Below, piece after piece: positions 26,685-35,221 of a stretch of DNA of 64,000 nucleotides. Numbering within the stretch: the stretch's first letter is position 1; every line of letters starts with the position of its first letter. This DNA is from Acetivibrio saccincola (GTDB taxonomy: Bacteria > Bacillota > Clostridia > Acetivibrionales > Acetivibrionaceae), in the NCBI RefSeq assembly GCF_002844395.1, contig NZ_CP025197.1:1364001-1428000 (forward strand). Reading direction: 5' to 3'. The notes under the pieces are model-generated. The model saw only the letters and a list, made by a program, of their open reading frames with translations, searched no databases and had not been told where the DNA came from. A program made the translations under genes and the position numbers.

Positions 26685-27133
26685 GATTTTTCTCCCTATA
26701 AAAACTTAATTATGACCTGATAATAATTATACTTTAAAATTAAATCTCAGGCAATATTGAATTTTGAAATTTTTAATGCATTTTATGTAAAGTTAAAATA
26801 TATAAGTGGTACGTAAGTATAATGAAGCATAATTAATATATTCGACAAAATATGTGATATTATTTATTGGATTTTTTGCACAAAACATATTGAAGTATCC
26901 TTTTTGTGTGATATAATATTTATGGTCAAAATTACCAATGTACAATTTTTTACACGCCGGAACATAAAATGTATAAAACTACACTCCAGTGAAGTTTGAA
27001 AATGAACAAATCTTGTTTTAAATTCAGTATACATGCACAGTACAGAAGAGTACCGTGATGGACTTAAAAAAATGGTTTGAGCAGTGTTGCCAAACCATAT
27101 TAAGTATAAAAAAAATAATGGGAGGTAATGTAT
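26685..27133. other. Divergent intergenic region with long leader
   Basis: About 450 AT-rich bases between divergent genes. On the plus strand TTGAAG (26890-26895), 16 bases and TATAAT (26912-26917) would give a leader of about 210 bases, which contains a hairpin of 8 base pairs, ATGGTTTG (27072-27079) with CAAACCAT (27091-27098). No ORF seen. Confidence 0.5.
26890..26917 (+). promoter_or_regulatory. Promoter of the surface-protein gene at 27134
   Basis: TTGAAG, 16-base spacer, TATAAT. Confidence 0.6.
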
Positions 27134-28875
27134 ATGTCGGTAAAATCAGGTAAATCCATTGTATTTGTGATGATCTGTGTTTTAGCTTTTATGTTAAGCT
27201 TTTCTGTAGGCGTATTTGCTAATGAATCCCCAAATATGGCACAGGTAGATAATATTTTTAATATTCAAGGGAGTAATGTTGTAATAAATAAGAATGTCAG
27301 GCTGTTTCAAGATACTGTGGTAACAGGGGATTTAGAGTTAAGGGATGGAGAGCTGGATTTAGACGGAAATGAGCTGGTGGTTACGGGAAACCTAATTCAA
27401 AAGGGCGGAAAAATTATATTAAATGGTGGAAAGTTAAAGGTAGAAAAAAACTACACCATAGGTAGTGAAGGAAATTATCCAAATGCTTATTTGATTATGA
27501 AAAATGAAAATGATTACATAGAGGTAAAAGGTTCTTTTGCAACATATTCAAGCAATTCCCATATTGGTTGCCTAACGGCAGGTACATTGGAAGTAAAGGG
27601 GGACTTTTTTCAGAAAGTTGACATTAAAAAACAAAATATTCAAGCAACTTCGTTGCAAGTGGAACACATAAAGTAATACTAAGTGGGGAAGGAATTCAGA
27701 CAGTGGAATTTAACAGCCCTGAGTACTCATATATGAACATTCTTTGCATAACAAAGCCTTTAGAGGAAGGATATAATTTTGTTAATGAGGAAAGGGTATG
27801 GGTTAAGCTGGTTAAGCTTTTTGATGAAGTACCAAAAAACTCTTTAGAAGTAAATGTTTTAGGTGATGGTTTTGTAAAAGAAAATGGTGAGAAAGTTCTT
27901 CCAACAAGTTATAAGTATGATTATGAAGTTGGAACTGAGATTGAGTTAGAGGCCTATGCAAATGAAGGTTCTGAATTTGCTTATTGGGAAGATGGAGAAA
28001 TTGGAAGAATTTTATCCGACAATCCTATATATAAATTAGTAATGGGAACAGGTGCAAAACTTAAAGCAGTATTTTATCAGAATCCGGAAGTTGCAGAGGA
28101 ACTTATGGTGGTATTTAAGGACAGGAGCGGAAGAATACTTCAGTCTACCAAAGTACCTAAAAATGAGGAAGCTGTCGCTCCGGAAGACCCGTATATGACA
28201 GGATACAGGTTTGTAAGATGGAATCAGGACTTTAGCAATGTTGTATCTAATATGATAATAACACCTGTTTTTAGAAGACTGGCAGATCTTTATACAGTGA
28301 CTGTTACAGGCGGAGAATTGTCTACAGGCGGAACAGAAGGCCAGTACCTCTTTGATGTTCCGGTAGAGGTTGTTGCAAATAAAGCTCCGGAAGGCAAGAA
28401 ATTCAGTCATTGGGAACAAGACGGAATAAAAGTCAGCACAAAGAGTACATTTTCTTTCTTTGTACCAATGAGGGATACTAATTTGACGGCTGTTTTTGTA
28501 GATGAAAATGAAGTTTTAGATACAGAGCCTTTTATTGCACTGTCAGAAAACACTATTGTGGATCATCTTGACCATACGGTTATATTCACTGCAACAAGAA
28601 ATATGACAGAAGGGTATCAGCTGATAGAAAGCGGTATTATTCTCCTTAAATCATACGAAGAGTTGCAAGAACCTTTAACTTTAGAAACTGAGAATATAAT
28701 ACGTGGAAGGATAAGTAATGACTCTACCAGCCAGTTCTACGTACGCAAGATAAACGTGGAGGACGGTGCTACCTGGTATGGAAGGGCGTACTTAATTTAT
28801 AAAAATCCTGAAGGTGTTATAAAAACTGTATATAGTGAAGTAACTGCTAAGGGGACAATGGAGTTACCGGAATAA
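27134..28875 (+). pseudogene. Secreted InlB-repeat surface protein, interrupted by a frameshift
   Basis: Two adjacent frames form one protein of about 580 residues if one base is restored in the A6 run at 27626-27631. The first part has a signal peptide (ending GVFA) and parallel-beta repeats (VVTGDLELRDGELDLDGNEL). After the shift the reading TKYSSNFVASGTHKVILSGEG joins in phase to VEFNSPEYSYMN. The second part contains InlB/Flg_new-type beta-repeats (KNEEAVAPEDPYMTGYRFVRWN, FSHWEQDG, TNLTAVFVDEN) and a C-terminal beta domain. Without the shift the first frame stops at 27674. Start ATG 27134, behind GGAGGT. Possible role: surface adhesion. Real disruption and sequencing error cannot be told apart here. 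Confidence 0.75.
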
Positions 28876-28921
28876 TACCCGGAGGATTGTTATATATAAA
28901 AGGGTACAGGAGGTGAATGAA

Positions 28922-29032
28922 ATGAAAAAGCCGTATGAAAAGCCAGAAATGGAGATAACAAAGTTTGAGACAGAAGATATTGCATACAGCGCACCCGATC
29001 CATCGGGAATGGATGGGATAGATCTTAATTAA
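28922..29032 (+). CDS. Candidate RiPP precursor peptide, 36 residues
   Basis: ATG 28922 follows a perfect Shine-Dalgarno (AGGAGGTGA, 28908-28916) by five bases. The peptide starts KKPYEKPEMEITKFETEDI, a leader type common in small Firmicutes peptide genes, and ends with a short, acidic, glycine-containing tail (residues 21-36: YSAPDPSGMDGIDLN region, with two Ser and four Asp). There is no Cys or Thr in the tail. A terminator follows at once, and then PqqD-like, kinase, peptidase and exporter genes. Leader recognition by the PqqD-like protein and modification of a tail Ser or Asp are inferences. Confidence 0.7.
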   Translation: MKKPYEKPEMEITKFETEDIAYSAPDPSGMDGIDLN

Positions 29033-29043
29033 GGAAAAGCATA

Positions 29044-29073
29044 AAAACAGGCAGAAAATTCTGCCTGTTTTAC
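29044..29073 (+). terminator. Terminator/attenuator behind the peptide gene
   Basis: aaaacaggcaga-aaat-tctgcctgtttt, a strong 12-pair hairpin ending in four Ts. It probably limits read-through, giving much peptide mRNA and less enzyme mRNA. Confidence 0.8.
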
Positions 29074-29119
29074 GCATTTTCAGGGGCACGGAAAAAACAA
29101 AAGAGGGAGAGAAAAGATT

Positions 29120-30277
29120 ATGAGATTAAAATTTTGCGTTGTTTTGGTAATGGCAGTATTTATAATAAATATCATGGCAGGGATTAATGTTTTAGCACAA
29201 AATGAAGTTATAGAATTTGAAGACGTACATGAGGGTTTTTGGGCAAAAAGTGCAATAGACAATTGGAAAGACCGTGGGGTTATAAAAGGGGACGGAAAAA
29301 AATTCAATCCAAATAATAATATTACCCGTGCAGAGATGGTGGCAATTTTAAATAATATTTTTAAATTTCATTTGAAAAAAGACAACCCTTTTTCTGATGT
29401 GAAAGAGGGGGCGTGGTATTATGATGCTATAGTTAAAGGGTATGCCCATGGTGTAATTAAAGGAAATTTTGATGAAAAGGGGAGTTTGGAGGCAAGACCC
29501 AACCACCCGCTAACCCGTGCTGAAGCGGCGGTTATATTTACCAATGTGTTTTCTATAGAAGTTCCTTCTGACTATAATTCAAATTTTAAAGATGAAAACT
29601 TGCCTAAATGGGCGGAAAACTCAATTTTTGCCATGGAGGCAGAAGGGTATATACGTGGAAAAGAGGAAGGATTCTTTGATCCTTACAGCAATTTGACAAG
29701 GGCAGAGATGGTACAGATTCTTGACAATGTTATAAAGCTTTATTTGGATGCTCCCGGTGAGTACAGTGCAGATGTAGCCGGAAATGTAGTTATAAGTTCA
29801 CCCGGGGTTAAGCTTAAAAATATGAAAATAGAGGGAAATCTTTATTTGGCAGAAGGAATTGGAGACGGGGATGTTGAATTTGAAAATGTCTATGTGTCCG
29901 GTATCACCTTTGTAAGAGGTGGAAGTAGTGATGGAATAAAAGCAGTAAACAGTGTTTTTGGGACGGTTAAAATTGAAAAAGAAGGAATAAATCTAAATTT
30001 AGCTAATGAGGATACCGGGGATTTGGAAGAGGAAAAAGAAGATATACCGGCAGCTCCGGAAGACAGCGAAGGTCAAAAAGATGAAAGGGGACAAAATTCA
30101 AAGGAACAAGGCGCAGAAAACCAAGAATCAGAAAACAAGGGAGATAAAGGAACACCGGGAGAGAATAAAGATGAACAGGGTACTTCGGGAGAAAATAAAG
30201 ATGATCAAGGGTCAGGGGGTGAAGAGCCGGATGATGGTTCTCACTACCCTGATAGTGCGGATATAGTAGATTATTAA
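29120..30277 (+). CDS. SLH-domain surface protein of the peptide cluster
   Basis: A 385-residue exported protein. Signal peptide 1-26 (ending VLA). Three SLH domains follow directly (about 30-90, 92-150, 153-212), with ITRAEM, LTRAEA and LTRAEM, so it is anchored through its N-terminal part. Residues about 218-295 look like a small beta-solenoid (VVISSPGVKLKNMKIEGNLYL). The last 85 residues are a hydrophilic, disordered Glu/Asp/Lys/Gly tail with GENKDEQGTSGENKDDQG repeats, ending in HYPDSADIVDY. It sits between the peptide gene and the kinase gene with short gaps, so a role in displaying or receiving the product is possible. Confidence 0.85.
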   Translation: MRLKFCVVLVMAVFIINIMAGINVLAQNEVIEFEDVHEGFWAKSAIDNWKDRGVIKGDGKKFNPNNNITRAEMVAILNNIFKFHLKKDNPFSDVKEGAWYYDAIVKGYAHGVIKGNFDEKGSLEARPNHPLTRAEAAVIFTNVFSIEVPSDYNSNFKDENLPKWAENSIFAMEAEGYIRGKEEGFFDPYSNLTRAEMVQILDNVIKLYLDAPGEYSADVAGNVVISSPGVKLKNMKIEGNLYLAEGIGDGDVEFENVYVSGITFVRGGSSDGIKAVNSVFGTVKIEKEGINLNLANEDTGDLEEEKEDIPAAPEDSEGQKDERGQNSKEQGAENQESENKGDKGTPGENKDEQGTSGENKDDQGSGGEEPDDGSHYPDSADIVDY

Positions 30278-30295
30278 TTGGGAGGATTTATTTAA

Positions 30296-31009
30296 GTGAA
30301 CCGTTATAAAATAGCAGATTTGGGAGTGGAAATTAAGTCTTTGCAAAAAACTTTAAAAGTACGCTCTAAGCCATATATTTGCGAAGATGTAGAGAAGATA
30401 GACATTAAAATACATATGACAGATGAAAAATTACAAAAACTAAAGGATAAACATCCTACACTTGGTTTTGATGAATTGGAGTATATTTTTACGGGCTTTG
30501 CTTTTTCAAATTCTATTTTGGATTTTAATGGTTTTTGCCTGCACTCTTCTGCAGTTTCAGTGGACAATAAGGCGGTGCTGTTTTCTGCACCCTGCGGCAC
30601 CGGAAAGTCTACTCATACAAGGCTGTGGACAGAGTATTTTGGAAAAGAAAAAGCAGTTATAATAAATGATGATAAGCCTGCTATCCGGCTGGTTGATGAT
30701 GTTTTCTATGTATACGGGACGCCCTGGAGCGGAAAGAACAATATACATACCAATATAAAAGTGCCGCTGCAGGCAATTGTGTTTATCCGGCAGTCTGAAG
30801 AAAACTATGTTGAAGTTTTAAAAAGCAGGGAAGTCGTTAAACTTTTGATGGAACAGAGTTTGCGCCCGTTTAGCAGTAATAATGATGGAATGAGTAATTT
30901 ACTTAACATTTTAGATTCTATAATTAAAAAAATACCCATATACCGTCTGGGTTGTAATATAAGTATGGATGCTGTAGAATTAATTTACAGTACTGTTAAC
31001 GGGGCGTAA
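30296..31009 (+). CDS. HPr-kinase-like protein (HprK-related, peptide-cluster type)
   Basis: A 237-residue protein related to the C-terminal domain of HPr kinase. P-loop SAPCGTGKSTHT (about 96-107) and a following IINDDKPAIR segment with paired Asp are clear; the region with GTPWSGK fits the family. It lacks the HprK N-terminal domain and the HprK signature, so it is not the carbon-catabolite HPr kinase. HprK-like proteins occur next to PqqD-like genes in peptide-modification clusters, and in some lasso clusters they phosphorylate a C-terminal serine. Start GTG 30296, behind GGGAGGA. Cytosolic. Confidence 0.82.
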   Translation: MNRYKIADLGVEIKSLQKTLKVRSKPYICEDVEKIDIKIHMTDEKLQKLKDKHPTLGFDELEYIFTGFAFSNSILDFNGFCLHSSAVSVDNKAVLFSAPCGTGKSTHTRLWTEYFGKEKAVIINDDKPAIRLVDDVFYVYGTPWSGKNNIHTNIKVPLQAIVFIRQSEENYVEVLKSREVVKLLMEQSLRPFSSNNDGMSNLLNILDSIIKKIPIYRLGCNISMDAVELIYSTVNGA

Positions 31010-31019
31010 TTGGAAAGCC

Positions 31020-31092
31020 GAAAGCAGGGATAATGTGAAGGAGATAATGTAAAAGAGATAATATAAAAGAGATAATATAAAGGAAAGGGTAA
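31020..31092 (+). repeat. Short tandem repeat before the PqqD-like gene
   Basis: Three copies of a unit close to gagataatataaaa (15-16 bases), running into the ribosome-binding site of the next gene. Confidence 0.6.
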
Positions 31093-31098
31093 TTGGGT

Positions 31099-31365
31099 AT
31101 GAAAATAAAATCAGGATATATTATGAGGGAAGTTGCAGACAATTATGTTGTAGTTCCAACAGGCCAGGCTACAGTTGATTTTAACGGAATGATAACGTTA
31201 AATGAAACAGGAGCTTTTTTGTGGGAACAGCTGGCAGAGGAAAAGAATTTAGAAGAGTTGGTGGAAAATTTTACAAAAGAATATGATGTGGATGAGGCTA
31301 CCGCCAGAAAAGATATTATGGAGTTTGTTGAAAAACTTAAGGATGCTGATTTAATTGACTGTTGA
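31099..31365 (+). CDS. PqqD-like RiPP recognition element protein
   Basis: An 88-residue stand-alone PqqD-family (PF05402) protein: a winged-helix with TVDFNGMITLNETGAFLWE and a C-terminal DIMEFVEKLKDADLI helix. Such proteins bind the leader of a precursor peptide and bring it to the modifying enzymes. Start ATG 31099 with AAAGGAAAGGG upstream; the in-frame TTG at 31093 is too near that site. Confidence 0.87.
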   Translation: MKIKSGYIMREVADNYVVVPTGQATVDFNGMITLNETGAFLWEQLAEEKNLEELVENFTKEYDVDEATARKDIMEFVEKLKDADLIDC

Positions 31366-31414
31366 TAAATTGACTAATGATGAATGGATTAATAATAAAC
31401 AGGAAGATGATAAA

Positions 31415-31921
31415 ATGACTGACAGTAGATTGGGTCATGATAAACCGGCTAATAAAATAACCCTGTCTGAAGCTCATGAGCTAATTGAAGAGGTCTTAAA
31501 TAATGCTGGGGAAATTGTGCTTACAGTTATGGGAAATAGCATGTTTCCTATGCTTAGGCATGGAAGGGACAGGGTTTGTATTGTAAAGGCAAAAGATAAT
31601 GCTTTAAAAAAGTACGACATACTGCTTTTTATAAGGGATGACGGCAAGTACATACTGCACAGGGTTGTAGGTGTAAAGCCTGACGGGTATGTTGTGATTG
31701 GAGATAATCAGTATGTTAAAGAGTATCCGGTTAAGCATTCCCAGGTAATAGGGGTGGTAAAGGGCTTTTGGAGGAATGGAAAATATACATCCTGTGATGC
31801 TTTTTTTTATAATGTTTATGTAAGGTTTTGGAGCTGGACATTTTTTATACGGCTTATTTTGCACAAGGGGAAGTTGCTGTGCAAAAGATTAATTTGCATA
31901 TGGCTGAATGATTATAAATAA
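31415..31921 (+). CDS. S24/S26-family signal peptidase (SipW-like)
   Basis: A 168-residue serine peptidase. Nucleophile Ser in MGNSMFPMLRHG; ILHRVVG supplies a His in place of the Lys of classical signal peptidase I, as in the S26B/SipW type; the GDN box (VIGDNQY) follows. A hydrophobic stretch near the C terminus (about 130-150) may anchor it; no N-terminal membrane segment is seen, unlike typical SipW. It may cut the leader of the cluster peptide or mature the SLH protein. ATG 31415 is set by AGGAAG 8 bases upstream. Confidence 0.8.
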   Translation: MTDSRLGHDKPANKITLSEAHELIEEVLNNAGEIVLTVMGNSMFPMLRHGRDRVCIVKAKDNALKKYDILLFIRDDGKYILHRVVGVKPDGYVVIGDNQYVKEYPVKHSQVIGVVKGFWRNGKYTSCDAFFYNVYVRFWSWTFFIRLILHKGKLLCKRLICIWLNDYK

Positions 31922-32075
31922 TTAAAGAACTATAAATGGCTGAAAAATTATAAAAGATTAGATAATTATAAATGGTTAAAGAGCTATGATTAATTAAAGT
32001 ATTTGTGATTGATTAAAGTATTATAGATGGTTAAAGTGTTGTAAACCATTGAAGAATTGAAAGTGGTTGGACAAT
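31922..32075 (+). repeat. Degenerate tandem repeats in the peptidase-exporter spacer
   Basis: Many imperfect copies of a unit like tataaatggttaaagaactatga, about 20 bases long. No coding potential. It fills nearly the whole spacer. Confidence 0.55.
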
Positions 32076-32107
32076 ATAAAAGATTGAAAATTTGGGGAAA
32101 GTACAAA

Positions 32108-34018
32108 ATGAAGGACAAAAAAGTTTTGCTGTGGATATATAAAAACTCCAAATCCCAGATTTTAAGAATGGCTGTGCTGATTTTTACAAGCATAGTTGTA
32201 GCTGTAAACGGGGTAGCTATTGCTCTTTTTTCCCGTGGGCTTGTAGACAGTGCCCAGGAAGGTTCAAAGGACAGGTTGCTTGTACATGGATTTATTTTAG
32301 TTGCATTATTTTTACTGCAATTTGTATTAAGTATTACATGCAAGTATTTGCAAAAGGAAATGCAAAACAGACTTGAAAATTGCTACAAATCATATATGAT
32401 GAGGGAATATTCTAAAAAGTATTATTCACATTTGAGAAAATATCATAAAGGGGATATATTAAGCAGATATACAGCGGATACATTAAAGGTAAGTGAAGGT
32501 GTATCGTCAATTTTGCCTGATTTTGCGAAATTTATTACAAAATTGATTTCTGCATTTGCCGCATTGTTTATTTTAAATAAAATTTTTACATCGGTATTTA
32601 TAGCAGGCGGGATAGTGGTTATTTTTGTTGCAAGGCTTTTGAGAAACAGGGCTAAAAAGCTTCATAAAAATGTACAGGATAAAGATGCTTCATTACGTTC
32701 TTTTATTTATGAGCTTTTGGAAAATACAGTTGTTATAAAAGTTTTTAAAGCAGAAGATAGGATGCTGGATAAAACAAACCAACTGCAAAAGCGGCACTAT
32801 AATGCCAAAAGGGAAAAGAATATTTTTGATGTATTTGCTGCAACGGGTTTTTCTTTTATTTTTGCAATGGTTTATTTGTATGCACTTGTTTGGAACAGCT
32901 ACGGGCTTGTACATAATAATATAAGTTTTGGAACATTAGTAGCAATCCTGCAGCTTGTAGGCCATCTTCAGGCACCTTTTGCAGGGCTGTCCGGTCTTCT
33001 CCCCAAATTCTACGGGGTTTTGGCTTCAGCAGAGAGGATAATTGAAGTGGCTGAACTTCCGGAAGAACAGGGCTTAGAGGATGAAGATGCATATGATGTG
33101 CAGCAATACTCCGATATGGAATGTATAAAAGTACAGGGTGTGACTTTTGCATATGGTGAAGAAGAAGTTTTAAAAAATATATATCTGACAATTAATAAAG
33201 GCGATTTTACATTGGTATGCGGTGCTTCAGGTGCCGGAAAGAGCACTCTTTTAATGCTCCTTCTCGGGGTGTACTCCCCTGACAAGGGAAGGATTTTTCT
33301 AAAGACATATTCCAATGAAAAAATAGATATAAGCGGTCATGTGAGAAAATATTTTGCGTTTGTCCCACAAAAAAATATGATTTTTTCTGGGACTGTAAGA
33401 GAAAATATTTCATTTTTTAAGTCCGGTGCAACAGATGAAGAAATAATGGAGGCCGCTAAAATAAGCTGTGCAGATGAATTTATAAATTGGCTTCCTAATA
33501 AGCTGGATACTGTCATTGGAGAAAATTCTCAGGGACTTTCGGAAGGTCAGATACAAAGGCTTGCAATTGCAAGGGCAGTTTTGAGCGGTGCACCTATTGT
33601 GCTTTTAGATGAGGCAACTTCTGCATTAGATGAAATAACTGAAAAGAAAGTTTTGTTAAATCTAAAAAAGCTTACCCACAGGACTTTTGTTTTTGTAAGT
33701 CATAAAAAAACCCTCAGCTCCTTATATAATAATGTAATTAATATTAAAAAAGGAAAGGCTTATCAAAAAAGATATGATAATGGAAAAAGGTACAGGGACA
33801 AAAAAAGATATAATAAGGGATATGGCGGTACAAAGGAATATAGCGATAAAAAGGGATATAATGATAGGAAGGAATGCAGTGGTAGAAAGGCATATAGCGA
33901 TATAAAAGCATATAGCGACAAAAAGGGATACAGCGACATAGAGGTATACGACATTAGAGGGAGGTATGACGGAGGTGAAAAACATGGCAACAGGAGGGGT
34001 ACATATGAAGGGATTTAA
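32108..34018 (+). CDS. ABC transporter, fused permease-ATPase, with an unusual repeat tail
   Basis: A 636-residue type-1 exporter half-transporter. Six membrane segments lie within about 20-290. The ATPase has Walker A (CGASGAGKSTLL), Q-loop FVPQKN, signature LSEGQIQRLAIARA, Walker B IVLLDEATSALDE and a switch His in FVSHKK. There is no C39 peptidase domain. Normal homologues end soon after the LSSLYNNVINIKKGK helix; here about 80 more residues follow, rich in Tyr, Lys, Asp and Gly in imperfect units such as AYSDKKGY. The tail overlaps the start of the next gene. It probably exports the cluster peptide. Start ATG 32108, with GGGGAAAG upstream. Confidence 0.87.
   Translation: MKDKKVLLWIYKNSKSQILRMAVLIFTSIVVAVNGVAIALFSRGLVDSAQEGSKDRLLVHGFILVALFLLQFVLSITCKYLQKEMQNRLENCYKSYMMREYSKKYYSHLRKYHKGDILSRYTADTLKVSEGVSSILPDFAKFITKLISAFAALFILNKIFTSVFIAGGIVVIFVARLLRNRAKKLHKNVQDKDASLRSFIYELLENTVVIKVFKAEDRMLDKTNQLQKRHYNAKREKNIFDVFAATGFSFIFAMVYLYALVWNSYGLVHNNISFGTLVAILQLVGHLQAPFAGLSGLLPKFYGVLASAERIIEVAELPEEQGLEDEDAYDVQQYSDMECIKVQGVTFAYGEEEVLKNIYLTINKGDFTLVCGASGAGKSTLLMLLLGVYSPDKGRIFLKTYSNEKIDISGHVRKYFAFVPQKNMIFSGTVRENISFFKSGATDEEIMEAAKISCADEFINWLPNKLDTVIGENSQGLSEGQIQRLAIARAVLSGAPIVLLDEATSALDEITEKKVLLNLKKLTHRTFVFVSHKKTLSSLYNNVINIKKGKAYQKRYDNGKRYRDKKRYNKGYGGTKEYSDKKGYNDRKECSGRKAYSDIKAYSDKKGYSDIEVYDIRGRYDGGEKHGNRRGTYEGI
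33760..33985 (+). repeat. Imperfect ~24-bp repeats coding the exporter tail
   Basis: Units like gcatatagcgacaaaaaggga recur head to tail through the last 230 bases of the ABC gene. They look like the junction repeats seen elsewhere in the window, but here they are translated. Confidence 0.6.
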
Positions 34019-35213
34019 AGATGAAAAGCAGTATTTGATACATTTAATTTCTCAAGCCATAAATGAAAAAAAAGCAGGGAATCCTCCTAAAAATATAAAA
34101 TGGGAAAAACTTTATAATTTAGCTTGCTATCATAAAGTTTCCAATATTATTTATTACTCATTAAAAGACGTTAAGGATGAGTATAAAATGCCTGAAGATA
34201 TATGGCAGAAAATATACGGTGACTATAAAAAAGGTGTTGCAAAGGAAGCAGTGCAGCATGTAATGACAGAAATGATTTTGGAGGAATATGAGAAAAGCCG
34301 GATTGAATGCATACCCCTTAAGGGATATGTGTTGAAGGGTTTTTATCCTAAACCAGATATGAGGACAATGGGGGATATAGATATTTTCTATAATGAGAAA
34401 AAGACGCTTGAGGTACGGCAGGTTATGAAAAACATGGGGTTTAAAATTGTAAAGGTTGAGGATAAACATGATAAATACTATAAAAAGCCTTTTATGACTT
34501 TGGAGTTGCATAAAAGTCTCATGGGAAGGGCTGAGCCCTATGCTTCTTATTACAAAGATGTTTGGAACAAAATGAAAACAAGGGATAATTCCCAGTATAT
34601 ATATGAGTTTTCAAAAGAAGATTTTTATATTTTTTTACTGGTGCATTTTACAAAACACTTTGAAAACGCAGGGACAGGTGTCCGCAGTGTTCTTGACATT
34701 TGGGTGTATAATAAAAAGTTTTATAATGAGATGGATTGGGATTATATTAAAGATGAGCTTAAAAAAATCAAACTTGATGAATTTGAAGAAAATATACGTG
34801 GGCTGTCTGAGTTCTGGTTTGATAATAAGATGGTTGAAGGGAAAAAACGTGAATTTTATAATTTACTAGGGGAGTATATTTTATCAAGCGGTGTTTATGG
34901 AACAGTAAAAAATAGCGTTATGGTGGCTATGGGTAAAAAGTTTGAAGAAAAAAGCCATGGAAAAAAGTCAAAATATATTTATGGTTTTAGAATGATTTTT
35001 CCTGGCTTAGAGGGAATGAAAAAGAGATTTAATATTTTAAACAGGTTTCCCTTCCTTCTTCCTGTGTTTTGGGTGTTTAGGCTGGTGAGGGGTATTTTGT
35101 TTAGAAGGGAGAGGGCATTTAGAAGTGTAGAGTCGGTTTACTCTGCTTCTGATAAGGAGTTAGCGGAAATTCTGGATTTACACAAAAAGGCAGGACTTTA
35201 TAAAAAGGCTTAG
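34005..35213 (+). CDS. Uncharacterised nucleotidyltransferase family protein (NTP_transf_5 type)
   Basis: A 402-residue protein with the nucleotidyltransferase core CIPLKGYVLKGFYPKP and MGDIDIFY, where the two Asp would bind metal, then LELHKSL. This family is often found with PqqD-like and HprK-like genes. The transferred group and target are unknown; nucleotidylation of the peptide or of a protein is possible. ATG 34005 has AGGAGGGG five bases upstream; ATG 33984 with GGAGGTGA is a second possible start. Overlaps the exporter gene by 14 bases. Confidence 0.82.
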   Translation: MKGFKDEKQYLIHLISQAINEKKAGNPPKNIKWEKLYNLACYHKVSNIIYYSLKDVKDEYKMPEDIWQKIYGDYKKGVAKEAVQHVMTEMILEEYEKSRIECIPLKGYVLKGFYPKPDMRTMGDIDIFYNEKKTLEVRQVMKNMGFKIVKVEDKHDKYYKKPFMTLELHKSLMGRAEPYASYYKDVWNKMKTRDNSQYIYEFSKEDFYIFLLVHFTKHFENAGTGVRSVLDIWVYNKKFYNEMDWDYIKDELKKIKLDEFEENIRGLSEFWFDNKMVEGKKREFYNLLGEYILSSGVYGTVKNSVMVAMGKKFEEKSHGKKSKYIYGFRMIFPGLEGMKKRFNILNRFPFLLPVFWVFRLVRGILFRRERAFRSVESVYSASDKELAEILDLHKKAGLYKKA

Positions 35214-35221
35214 TAAGGAGT

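Noticed and set aside
28922-35213. Lasso-peptide cluster
   Set aside because: PqqD-like protein and kinase would fit, but there is no asparagine-synthetase-like cyclase and no transglutaminase-like B2 protease in the cluster. The transglutaminase-like protein at 1320 is exported and 25 kb away.
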